NCBI GenBank assembly: GCA_046756405.1
Contig: JBHHWH010000113.1
Coordinates: forward strand, 1 to 5,853
Source of the DNA: JBHHWH01 sp046756405
GTDB lineage: Bacteria; Actinomycetota; Acidimicrobiia; Spongiisociales; ZC4RG35
Reading direction: 5' to 3'
Length of the DNA stretch: 5,853 nt
Under the pieces are notes generated by a model that searched no databases, was not told the origin of the DNA, and worked only from the letters and a program-made list of their open reading frames with translations. Position numbers and translations under genes: made by a program. Position 1 is the first letter of the stretch; the number at the start of each line of letters is the position of its first letter. This document shows positions 1-5,853 of this stretch, piece by piece.

Positions 1-393
1 GGCCATCACCTCGGCCACGTTCCTGATCATGTCGAACATCCCAATCAGGTTGACGCCGATGGTGAAGCGAAACAGCTCCAGGTCGTGGAGGGTCCCATCC
101 CGGGACACCACCCGCTGCGCGGGGGCGACCCCCGCCGCGTTGACCAGGATGTGTATGGCTCCGAAGGTTTCTCGGGCGCCGGCAACAGCTGCTGCCACCG
201 AGTCGGAGTCGCTCACGTCGCAGGCCAGAAACCGCGCCTTATCCCCCAGCTCCGCGGTGGCCAGCTTGCCCTTATCCTCGTTGATGTCCAGCATCACCAC
301 CGATGCTCCACCGTCGATCAGCCGGCGTGCGGCGCCGAAGCCGAGCCCGGAGACCCCTCCGGTGATGACCCCAACTCGATCCTTGATCTGCAA
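1..393 (-). CDS. Short-chain dehydrogenase/reductase, HSD10-like (5' part only)
   Basis: This is the N-terminal 131 residues of a classical SDR; the gene runs off the left edge. Seen: the dinucleotide-binding TGGVSGLG motif (residues 11-18), an acidic Asp36 after the second beta strand (usual for NAD rather than NADP preference), a CDV segment (58-60) for the adenine ring, NAAG (85-88, a variant of NNAG) and the structural/catalytic Asn115 in VNLIGMF. The catalytic Ser, Tyr and Lys would lie outside the window. The pattern through VNLIGMFDMIRNVAEVMA resembles the type-2 3-hydroxyacyl-CoA dehydrogenase/17-beta-HSD10 group, so oxidation of a 3-hydroxyacyl-CoA is plausible, but SDR substrates cannot be read from this half. 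The start is TTG at 393-391, chosen because GGAGGT (404-399) sits 5 nt upstream and the Rossmann fold begins at residue 7. It is divergent from menF. Confidence 0.9.
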   Translation of the reverse strand, partial: MQIKDRVGVITGGVSGLGFGAARRLIDGGASVVMLDINEDKGKLATAELGDKARFLACDVSDSDSVAAAVAGARETFGAIHILVNAAGVAPAQRVVSRDGTLHDLELFRFTIGVNLIGMFDMIRNVAEVMA

Positions 394-398
394 TCCAT

Positions 399-404
399 AC
401 CTCC
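399..404 (-). promoter_or_regulatory. Shine-Dalgarno site of the SDR gene
   Basis: GGAGGT on the minus strand lies 5 nt before the TTG at 393-391. It decides the start: an ATG overlapping this site (398-396) is in another frame and does not lead into the SDR protein. Its last upstream base touches the 7-bp inverted repeat at 404-422. Confidence 0.7.
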
Positions 405-422
405 GTCGCTTAGGCAGCGACG
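404..422. promoter_or_regulatory. Perfect 7-bp inverted repeat in the divergent SDR/menF gap
   Basis: The arms CGTCGCT (404-410) and AGCGACG (416-422) are exact reverse complements around a 5-nt centre, TAGGC. The dyad lies in the only real non-coding gap of the window (394-456), between two divergently transcribed genes and next to the SDR ribosome binding site. It could be an operator serving one or both promoters, or an RNA hairpin in the SDR leader that affects ribosome access. On the minus strand TAGCGT (425-420) fits a loose TANNNT -10 element and overlaps the right arm, but no convincing -35 box is visible. The repeat is seen; the regulatory role is inference. Confidence 0.35.
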
Positions 423-456
423 CTACCAGCGCCCAGAGCCCCCTACCCTTCCGCCC

Positions 457-1479
457 GTGAGCGCGCCTCCCCTGGTCTGGACCCACCAACGGCGAACCCT
501 GGTGGGCCGCGGCGCGCTGCACCGCTTCGACCCTGGTACCGGGCCCGGCCGCTACCACAGGGCTCTTCTCACCCTCCGCGACTCGGGAAGCAAGCTCGCC
601 TTCGCTTCGTTCACCTTCGACCCCAAGGCGCCCGGTTCGGTGATGTTGATCCCCGAAGAGGTGGACTCAGACCTGCCGCCGCCGCAGTCAGCGCCCACAC
701 CCGCCAAGGGTCGCATCGTCTCCGACGGAGTTACGGCTTGGAGAGCGGCCCTGGCCCGCGCCCTGACGGCGGTTGAGGTGGGCCGGGTGGAAAAGGTCGT
801 CCTGGCCCGCCAGGTGGATGCCTCCTTCGCCACCCCACCCGACCTGGAGCGGGTGATCCGGATCCTGCGCTCCCGCCAACCGGGCTGTTACACATTCGCT
901 GTGGACGGGTTGGTGGGCTCGTCCCCCGAGCTGCTGCTGTCCCTGGACAACGGTCGGGTGTCTTCGCTGTCCCTGGCGGGAACTGTCGCCGCGGACGGAG
1001 GGTCCCTGGGTTCGGCGAAAATCGAGCGAGAGCACCGGTTCGCCGCCGAGAGTGTGGAGAGGGGCCTCGGATCGCTAGTCACCGACCTGTCCCAAAGGCA
1101 GGAGATCGTCGAGGTCTCCGGGCTGCGACACCGCGCTACTCGGTTCGCTGGATCGGCGACCGAGGACGTGACCTTCGCCGATCTCCTCGCTTCCCTCCAC
1201 CCCACGGCTGCCGTCGCCGGCACCCCCCGCCGGTCGTCGCTGAAGCTGATAAGGGCCATCGAGGACCGGTCCCGGGATCGCTACGCGGGACCGGTGGGAT
1301 GGTTCGATGTCCGGGGTGCCGGTGAATTCGCCATCGCCCTTCGCTGCGGATTGGTGGAGGGAGATCGAGCCATCCTCTACGCCGGAGGAGGCATCGTGGC
1401 GGGCTCCGACCCCGAAGAGGAGTTTGCCGAGACGGAGCTGAAGCTGCGCCCGATGCTGGAAGCGCTAGGTCTCGACTGA
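457..1479 (+). CDS. menF: Isochorismate synthase MenF
   Basis: This cytoplasmic, Mg-dependent enzyme isomerises chorismate to isochorismate, the entry step of o-succinylbenzoate menaquinone synthesis. The 340-residue product is a complete chorismate-utilising domain with a short N-terminal region. Residues placed by motif against E. coli EntC/MenF: Lys113 in KVVLAR (the water-activating base), Glu158 in SSPELL (general acid), AGT 174-176, Glu192 in REH and the Glu322/Glu325 region of GIVAGSDPEEEFAET (Mg ligands), LHPTAAVAGTP 247-257, and Arg296 in EFAIALRC (carboxylate contact). A salicylate or siderophore role is possible for such folds, but the neighbouring menD and menC favour MenF. The start is GTG 457. 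The open frame continues upstream to about position 85 but would overlap the SDR gene, and no Shine-Dalgarno is visible, so a leaderless message is possible. The 3' end overlaps menD by 15 nt, tail to tail. Confidence 0.9.
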   Translation: MSAPPLVWTHQRRTLVGRGALHRFDPGTGPGRYHRALLTLRDSGSKLAFASFTFDPKAPGSVMLIPEEVDSDLPPPQSAPTPAKGRIVSDGVTAWRAALARALTAVEVGRVEKVVLARQVDASFATPPDLERVIRILRSRQPGCYTFAVDGLVGSSPELLLSLDNGRVSSLSLAGTVAADGGSLGSAKIEREHRFAAESVERGLGSLVTDLSQRQEIVEVSGLRHRATRFAGSATEDVTFADLLASLHPTAAVAGTPRRSSLKLIRAIEDRSRDRYAGPVGWFDVRGAGEFAIALRCGLVEGDRAILYAGGGIVAGSDPEEEFAETELKLRPMLEALGLD

Positions 1480-3159
1480 ATCCGCTACGGCCGCTCCCAG
1501 CTCATCGAGGGCCCGCCGGGTCTCGCGGTCTACGTCTCGGTCGATGGGGACCCTGACCAGCCACCGCCCCCCGCCCTGTAGGCCTTCCTCAACGGCTGGT
1601 GCTACGTCGGCTGTCTTATCCACTTCGGCAAAGCCCAGCCTGTGGAACCGGGCTAGCTCAGAGAACCGGCGATGGTGGGGAGTGAAGAAGAGGCGCTCGT
1701 ACTCGGGCGCATGCCGCGCCTGGGGGAGATCGTCGAAGAGACCGCCGCCTCCGTTGTCCAGGACCACAATCACGAGCCCCTCGTCTCCCTCGGAAAGGAA
1801 TCCGTTGCAGTCGTGCAGCAGCGACAGGTCTCCGGCGAGGGCAACGGTGGGTCTACCCAGGGAGGCAACCCCGATGCCGGTGGAGACGAACCCGTCGATA
1901 CCGGAGGCGCCCCGGTTCGCCACCACAAAGCCCGCCCGTTGCAGATGGGCGTCGACTTCCCGGATGGGAAGCGATGATGCAGCGACCAGATACTCCCAGG
2001 AGACGCCGTTCAGCGCTCGGGCCACCGAGGCACCGGTGGGAACAGCGACGCTTCGGAAGTAGCCCTCAACGCTGGCGGCGAGAGCGGCCTCGGCGTCCTC
2101 CCAGGCAGCGGCCCAGCCCGGATCCGCGGCAACCTTTTTCGCCAGGGCCTCCAGCGTGGCGACGGGATCGGCGTGAAGACGGTGGGCGGCGTCCCGCTTC
2201 GGATCGATGTTGCGGCCCCAGTAGTCGATGCGGATCCGGATCGAGGCGGCGGAAACGAGAGCGTCGAGGCGGGGGCTGGGTCCCAGCGGCCCGATGGCGA
2301 TGATCAGCTCGGGGCGGAGGGAGTCGGGCACCCCGCCCGCCAAGAGATGGTGGTAGCCGCTGACCACCGCTGCACCTCGCAGCCCGGAGAGGGCGGTGGC
2401 CAGCACCGGAAACCCCAGGGCGGCCGCGGCCGCGAGGAGCCTCTTTCGGTCGTAGCGGCCGTCGCCGGCTATCACCACTCCTCGCTTCTCTCCCGCTACG
2501 TCCACCTCCGCGACCGGAGGTCCGGGGATGGGAGAGTCCCCCCAGCGGGCGCCCCCCTCCCGACCTTCGGTAGCGTGGGGATAGGGCTCACCAAGGGTGC
2601 GACCGTCGTCCACCACGGGAACCGTGGGTTCCCGGAAGGCCAGATTGAGCTGGACAGGGCCTGGCTTATCCCCGAGACCCAGCGCCCTGGCGAGAGCCGC
2701 AGAGACCTGCGACCGCCAAAAGTCGTTGCGGTCTGTGGTGTCGGGCGCGGGGAACTCAACGAAGTGACGCACCTTGTTCCCATAGAGCCGAGTCTGGTCG
2801 ATGGTCTGGTTGGCGCCGACCCCTCGCAGCTCGTCAGGACGGTCCGCCGACAGCACCACCAGGGGGACCAGGGACATGTCGGCTTCGACTACGGCGGGGA
2901 AGAAGTTGGCCGGTGCCGTACCCGAAGTGGACACCACCGCGGCGGGTCGCCCCGACGCCTTGGCTCGTCCCAGGGCACAGAACGCTGCGGAACGCTCGTC
3001 GAGGACTACCCGCTCTGTGATGGCGGGATGCTCTGCCGCGGCTATGGCAAGGGCCGCCGACCGGGAGCCCGGGGAGATGGTGATGAAATCGACTCCCCAT
3101 CGCGCCATCTCATCGATGACCGCGCGGGCCATGGCGGTGGACGGGTTGGGATGGCTCAC
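1465..3159 (-). CDS. menD: 2-succinyl-5-enolpyruvyl-6-hydroxy-3-cyclohexene-1-carboxylate synthase MenD
   Basis: This ThDP- and Mg-dependent enzyme decarboxylates 2-oxoglutarate and adds the succinyl semialdehyde unit to isochorismate, giving SEPHCHC. The 564 residues match the usual MenD length and three-domain plan. Seen: SPGSRS (29-34, substrate arginine); Glu55 in DERSAAF, at the position of the ThDP-activating Glu of E. coli MenD; TSGTAPANFFPAV (78-90); ADRPDELRGVGANQTIDQ (105-122); NRGASGIDGFVSTGIG (415-430); and the cofactor-metal segment GDLSLLHDCNGFL (443-455) followed by VVLDNGGGGLF (465-475). The start is GTG 3159-3157: it shares GTGA with the menC stop, lies 5 nt after GAGGTG, and gives the family-typical opening SHPNPSTA. 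The frame extends 23 codons further upstream, but that part lies inside menC. Expression is probably coupled to menC. Confidence 0.95.
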   Translation of the reverse strand: MSHPNPSTAMARAVIDEMARWGVDFITISPGSRSAALAIAAAEHPAITERVVLDERSAAFCALGRAKASGRPAAVVSTSGTAPANFFPAVVEADMSLVPLVVLSADRPDELRGVGANQTIDQTRLYGNKVRHFVEFPAPDTTDRNDFWRSQVSAALARALGLGDKPGPVQLNLAFREPTVPVVDDGRTLGEPYPHATEGREGGARWGDSPIPGPPVAEVDVAGEKRGVVIAGDGRYDRKRLLAAAAALGFPVLATALSGLRGAAVVSGYHHLLAGGVPDSLRPELIIAIGPLGPSPRLDALVSAASIRIRIDYWGRNIDPKRDAAHRLHADPVATLEALAKKVAADPGWAAAWEDAEAALAASVEGYFRSVAVPTGASVARALNGVSWEYLVAASSLPIREVDAHLQRAGFVVANRGASGIDGFVSTGIGVASLGRPTVALAGDLSLLHDCNGFLSEGDEGLVIVVLDNGGGGLFDDLPQARHAPEYERLFFTPHHRRFSELARFHRLGFAEVDKTADVAPAVEEGLQGGGRWLVRVPIDRDVDRETRRALDELGAAVADSVET

Positions 3160-4112
3160 ATCAGCACCTCGGCGGCAGCGCGCAGACGCCGGAGGAGCTC
3201 GGCAGCACGGTCCCGCTGGGGTCGCCACCGGGCCAGCAGTTCAGGATCAGGCTCGGGACGGCGAACCTCCACTTTCCCGGCGACCGGGGTCAGGGGAGCG
3301 GCGGTGGGGTCTCCCTCGAGGAGTGAGACGGTGCCGAGCCCACAGGCGTAGGGAAGGTCGGCGAGGAGCGATGCCGCCAGGAGCCCAGCGTACATACCCA
3401 CCGAGGTTTCCAGGGCCGAAGAGATCACCACCGGAACGGAGCTCCTCTGCGCCAGATCGAGGACCCGGCCCACCCCTCCCATGGGTTGGACCTTGAGCAC
3501 TAGGAGGTCGGCGGCGGCCATCTCCACCACTCGTAGGGGATGGGGGCTCTGTCGAACCAGCTCGTCGGCGGCCAGGAGGACCTCCACCCGCCGGCGCAGC
3601 TCGATCATCTCTTCAATAGTGGCCACAGGCTGCTCCACGTACTCCAGGCCGAACCTGGTGAGCCTTTCGAGGCGGCGGGTGGCGGTCTCAAGATCCCATG
3701 CGGCGTTGACGTCGATACGTATCTTTCCTTCCGGTCCGAGGGCATCGCGTACCGCTTCGAGACGCGCTTCGTCCTCCTCCTCGGTAGAGCCGGGGTCGGC
3801 CACCTTGACCTTGGCGATGGCAGCTCCAGACTCCTGGACCAGCGAGGCGGCGGTCTCTGGGTCGACCGCGGGAACGGTCGCGTTGACTGGGATCTCTCTT
3901 CGTTCCGGCGCCGGAAGCTTCCCGCAGGCGAGCTCCAAGGCGGCGGCGAGCCAGCGAGCAGAAACACTGGGCGGGTAGTCGGGAAATGGAGAGAACTCAC
4001 CCCAGCCCATCGGCCCGTGGATCAGGATGGCTTCCCGGTGGTCGACACGACGGAACTGGTAGCGCATCGGGATCCGCACCGGGTACAGCTCGAGGGCTTC
4101 CAGGCTGGTCAA
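3156..4112 (-). CDS. menC: o-Succinylbenzoate synthase MenC
   Basis: This enolase-superfamily enzyme dehydrates SHCHC to o-succinylbenzoate. The 318 residues have the capping-domain start (GWGEFSPFPDYP, 36-47) and a barrel with all expected catalytic positions: the KxK pair Lys101/Lys103, metal ligands Asp134 (DVNAAW), Glu160 (YVEQP) and Asp183 (ADE), and Lys207 on the opposite face in LKVQPMGGVG. The late segment SSALETSVGMYAG (231-243) is typical of the family. Some homologues also racemise N-acylamino acids, but menD directly downstream supports the quinone role. The start is TTG 4112-4110, which shares TTGA with the cytochrome c stop and follows GAGGTG by 8 nt. The frame stays open upstream to 4313, but that extension overlaps the cytochrome gene and has no family character. 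The stop overlaps the menD start by 4 nt. Confidence 0.93.
   Translation of the reverse strand: MTSLEALELYPVRIPMRYQFRRVDHREAILIHGPMGWGEFSPFPDYPPSVSARWLAAALELACGKLPAPERREIPVNATVPAVDPETAASLVQESGAAIAKVKVADPGSTEEEDEARLEAVRDALGPEGKIRIDVNAAWDLETATRRLERLTRFGLEYVEQPVATIEEMIELRRRVEVLLAADELVRQSPHPLRVVEMAAADLLVLKVQPMGGVGRVLDLAQRSSVPVVISSALETSVGMYAGLLAASLLADLPYACGLGTVSLLEGDPTAAPLTPVAGKVEVRRPEPDPELLARWRPQRDRAAELLRRLRAAAEVLM
3165..3170 (-). promoter_or_regulatory. Shine-Dalgarno site of menD inside menC
   Basis: GAGGTG on the minus strand ends 5 nt before the menD GTG (3159-3157). It fixes that start over the upstream in-frame ATG at 3228. It lies within the last codons of menC, as expected for translational coupling. 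Confidence 0.6.
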
Positions 4113-4462
4113 TTCCGCTGCACCTCGCGTATGTAGGTGATCAAAGCGTCCACCTGACCCTCGTCGAGAACAGCTCGAAACGAAGGCATCCGGCCCCGAC
4201 CATTGGTGATGGCGAAGCGGAGGAACTCGTCGGGCTGGCTGGCGGAGTTGGACCCCGGCCCCAGGGGAGGACCTATGACCCCCTCCAGGTTGGCGCCGTG
4301 GCAGTTGGCGCAAAGCTGGACGTAGATCTGCTGGCCCGTATCTTCGGCGGCGGGGCGGGACACCGAACAGGCTGATACGACCATCAGTAGCACGCCGAAC
4401 AGGGCTCTGGGATCAGGGTTCCTGGATGCGACGAGCCACCTCCCGCACCTTCTGCGACTCAT
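4109..4462 (-). CDS. Small lipoprotein-type monoheme cytochrome c
   Basis: This is a class I cytochrome c, expected to carry electrons on the outer face of the membrane. With the start used here there are 117 residues: an Arg-rich N-region, a hydrophobic stretch ALFGVLLMVVSA (20-31), a lipobox VSAC with Cys32, then the heme attachment site CANCH (Cys51, Cys54, His55) and a likely distal Met92 in GRGRMPSF. The rest fits one compact heme domain, with GPPLGPG after the heme site and a C-terminal helix. The start is uncertain. ATG 4462 gives a credible signal peptide but overlaps manC by 50 nt and has no clear Shine-Dalgarno; ATG 4486 is a longer option, and GTG 4393 would leave only 8 residues before the lipobox Cys. 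The redox partner is unknown; a quinol-oxidising complex is a guess from the men neighbours. The stop is shared with the menC start. Confidence 0.85.
   Translation of the reverse strand: MSRRRCGRWLVASRNPDPRALFGVLLMVVSACSVSRPAAEDTGQQIYVQLCANCHGANLEGVIGPPLGPGSNSASQPDEFLRFAITNGRGRMPSFRAVLDEGQVDALITYIREVQRN
4121..4126 (-). promoter_or_regulatory. Shine-Dalgarno site of menC inside the cytochrome c gene
   Basis: GAGGTG on the minus strand lies 8 nt before the TTG at 4112-4110. It supports that rare start codon and coupling of menC translation to the cytochrome c reading frame. The same hexamer precedes menD. Confidence 0.5.
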
Positions 4463-5441
4463 CCCGGGGGACGACCAGCACCGCATCGGGAGTCTCCACC
4501 ACCACGACGTCCTCGACGCCTGCGATGGCGACCTTCCTCGATGTGGCCAGCACCAGAGATCCGGCTACATCCACCAGCACAGTGTCCCCTCGGATGGCGT
4601 TTCCCTTCGGGTCCTTGTCGGAGACCTCCCAGAGGGCCTGGTACGAGCCGACGTCGTCCCATCCGACATCCAGAGGAACCATGAGCCCGCGATCGGTCTT
4701 CTCCATGATGGCGATGTCGAAGGGCATCGCGGAAGCAGCGAGAAAGTCGGGCCCCAGCTGCAACAGAGCACCTTCGACGGGCCCCAGGGCACGTTGGACC
4801 GGACCAAGAATCTCTGGACAATGACGCCCAGCCTCTGCCAGCAGGGTGCCGGCCGTCACCACGAACATCCCCGAGTTCCAAAAGTGCCGACCGTCGGTGA
4901 CCATCCGCTCCGCCTCGACAGCCTCCGGCTTCTCCTTGAAGGACGCCACCCGGAAGGCATCTCCCTCGGACTCCCCCACTTCGATGTAGCCGTAACCGGT
5001 CTCCGGCCTGGTGGGCGGGATCCCGAAGGTGACGATCGCTTCCGACTGAGCATGGTCCGCCGCCGTGTCCACGGCGGCCGCGAATCCCTCCGTGTTCCGG
5101 ATCAGATGATCGGAGGGAAGGAGGACCAGTACCTCGTCCCTATCAGCCATCAATGCTGCCGCCAGGGCGGCGGCAGCGGTGTTTCGGCCTTCGGGCTCGG
5201 CTATCACTAGTGATGGATTCACGCCGGCCTCTTCGGCGCCGCGGCGCACCAGGTCCAGATGAGCCACCCCCGTAACTACTACAGGGGGATTGACCCCAGG
5301 ACGGCCTGACATCCTGGTCAGGGTTCGTACGAACAGGGAAGGACCAGGCAGGAGTGGAGCGAATTGCTTCGGCATCTCAGGGCGCGACAGCGGCCACAGC
5401 CGAGTGCCGGCACCTCCGGACAGGATCACGGGTCGAATCAC
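4413..5441 (-). CDS. manC: Mannose-1-phosphate guanylyltransferase, single-domain
   Basis: It makes GDP-mannose from GTP and mannose-1-phosphate, the donor for mannosylated glycans, glycolipids and polysaccharides. The 342 residues carry the nucleotidyltransferase signature GGAGTRLWPLSRPEMPKQF (9-27), NTAAA (87-91), LLPSDH (107-112), FKEKP (168-172), WNSGMF (188-193), FDIAIMEK (241-248) and GWDDVGSY (260-267; the last residue is more often Trp). Length and ending show only the transferase and its beta-helix-like tail; the C-terminal cupin phosphomannose isomerase of bifunctional ManC/AlgA (about 470 residues) is absent. The start is GTG 5441-5439, giving VIRPVILSGG at the fold's first strand. 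The frame is open further upstream but would run through the neighbouring gene. No good Shine-Dalgarno is seen; the gap to the upstream gene is 31 nt, so co-transcription is likely. Confidence 0.92.
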   Translation of the reverse strand: MIRPVILSGGAGTRLWPLSRPEMPKQFAPLLPGPSLFVRTLTRMSGRPGVNPPVVVTGVAHLDLVRRGAEEAGVNPSLVIAEPEGRNTAAAALAAALMADRDEVLVLLPSDHLIRNTEGFAAAVDTAADHAQSEAIVTFGIPPTRPETGYGYIEVGESEGDAFRVASFKEKPEAVEAERMVTDGRHFWNSGMFVVTAGTLLAEAGRHCPEILGPVQRALGPVEGALLQLGPDFLAASAMPFDIAIMEKTDRGLMVPLDVGWDDVGSYQALWEVSDKDPKGNAIRGDTVLVDVAGSLVLATSRKVAIAGVEDVVVVETPDAVLVVPRDESQKVREVARRIQEP

Positions 5442-5472
5442 AGGCCGAGGGTAACGGGGGAGAGAAGAGGGG

Positions 5473-5853
5473 TCAGTCTTCAGTGCTGATCGATACGTAG
5501 CCGCACTCGACGCAGATCTTGCGCACGATTCCCATGCCTCCAGGAGCCTCGGCAAACACGTGGGCATGGTTGCGGCTGCTCCGGGTAAAGGCCGCCCGCA
5601 CCGCGCCCATGAGCCCGGTCTTGGCCGGCGCGGCACCCGCGATCGCCGTCTCGGGCCCTGACTCGCCGTCGACGGCGGGCACCTCGGCGTCCTCGAGATC
5701 CTTGAGATCCACCACCACCTCCCTGGGCCCGTCGGCGAGGGTAGCCAAAGGGATCTCCACGGGCTCCGGCTCGGCGGCCACAGGCTCAGGCTCGGCGGCG
5801 GTCAGGTCCGGCTCGGGTTCGGGCTCAGGCTCAGGTTCGGCGGCCACAGGCTC
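5473..5853 (-). CDS. Unrecognised protein with acidic Glu-Pro repeat and Cys/His C-terminus (5' end missing)
   Basis: I do not recognise this gene. The last 126 residues are visible, and the frame is open to the window edge, so the true start is probably outside; a GTG at 5847 is in frame but sits inside the repeat. Seen: a low-complexity run of Glu-Pro and Ala-Ala-Glu-Pro units (about residues 1-33), a further acidic linker (VVVDLKDLEDAEVPAVDG), then a basic, more ordered end: AVRAAFTRSSRNHAHVF, followed by KICVECGYVSI and a short acidic tail. His96 and His98 with Cys114 and Cys117 could bind a metal, although only one CxxC is present in the visible part. No signal peptide or membrane helix is visible. 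Pro-Glu tracts often act as extended spacers. It is probably first in, or upstream of, the manC transcript. Confidence 0.7.
   Translation of the reverse strand, partial: EPVAAEPEPEPEPEPDLTAAEPEPVAAEPEPVEIPLATLADGPREVVVDLKDLEDAEVPAVDGESGPETAIAGAAPAKTGLMGAVRAAFTRSSRNHAHVFAEAPGGMGIVRKICVECGYVSISTED
5771..5853. repeat. Imperfect direct repeats coding Glu-Pro/Ala units
   Basis: A 17-bp segment at 5771-5787 recurs exactly at 5837-5853, a period of 66 bp or 22 codons. Between the copies are several 6-bp GGCTC(A/G/C)-type steps coding Glu-Pro. The second copy touches the window edge, so the array may continue. The period is a multiple of three, so unit gain or loss keeps the reading frame. Confidence 0.75.

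Noticed and set aside
383..411. A possible menF promoter with TTGATC at 383-388.
   Set aside because: No acceptable -10 element is present at 16-19 nt spacing, and the hexamer lies in the SDR coding start.
85..456. Extension of the menF frame 124 codons upstream.
   Set aside because: It lies mainly antisense to the SDR gene and shows no chorismate-enzyme character; GTG 457 starts at the expected N-terminus.
1480..1545. Possible terminator hairpin for menF inside the menD 3' end (GC-rich, with CCCGCCGGG-like stretches).
   Set aside because: I found no long stem followed by a T tract; the GC richness is explained by menD coding sequence.
2173..3351. A 392-codon plus-strand open frame antisense to menD and the end of menC.
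   Set aside because: The product is Gly/Arg-rich with no recognisable motif, and the opposite strand codes a complete MenD with all catalytic residues. Long antisense frames are common in GC-rich genes.
4113..4313. Upstream extension of the menC frame.
   Set aside because: It lies out of frame inside the cytochrome c gene, which has an intact heme motif, and the extra residues resemble nothing in the enolase superfamily.
5442..5636. Upstream extension of the manC frame by 65 codons.
   Set aside because: It overlaps the neighbouring gene's conserved-looking C-terminus, and the fold's first strand starts just after GTG 5441.
1..5853. CRISPR array, tRNA or rRNA gene, insertion sequence, toxin-antitoxin or phage defence genes.
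   Set aside because: None is visible. The window is filled by identified metabolic genes with no terminal inverted repeats, no spaced repeat array and no transposase motifs.

Overview
This is a GC-rich, densely coded bacterial window. Nearly every base is coding, start codons are mostly GTG or TTG, and adjacent genes overlap by 4 nt. Together with the style of the proteins (an actinobacterial-type MenF/MenD/MenC set and a lipoprotein cytochrome c), this suggests a high-GC Gram-positive lineage, possibly a deep-branching actinobacterium. That placement is inference; no rRNA or other marker gene is present.

Layout, left to right. The 5' 131 codons of an NAD-type short-chain dehydrogenase run leftwards off the window (1-393, minus). 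A 63-nt divergent gap (394-456) holds a perfect 7-bp inverted repeat. Isochorismate synthase menF reads rightwards (457-1479) and overlaps menD tail to tail by 15 nt. The rest is a minus-strand cluster, in transcription order: a partial, unrecognised protein with an acidic Glu-Pro repeat and a Cys/His-containing C-terminus (5853-5473); a single-domain mannose-1-phosphate guanylyltransferase (5441-4413); a small lipoprotein-type monoheme cytochrome c (about 4462-4109); o-succinylbenzoate synthase menC (4112-3156); and menD (3159-1465). No stretch longer than 63 nt lacks a gene.

How the genes work together. MenF turns chorismate into isochorismate. MenD adds the succinyl semialdehyde unit from 2-oxoglutarate. 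MenC dehydrates SHCHC to o-succinylbenzoate. These are early steps of classical (o-succinylbenzoate) menaquinone synthesis. MenH, MenE, MenB, MenA and the methyltransferase are not in the window. The cytochrome c is translationally coupled to menC, which places an extracytoplasmic electron carrier beside quinone synthesis. The GDP-mannose enzyme and the Glu-Pro protein have no evident link to quinones and probably share the transcript only by position.

I see no convincing new biological system here. The points worth a second look are modest: the cytochrome-menC-menD coupling, the split orientation of menF and menDC, the dyad between the divergent genes, and the repeat-bearing small protein.
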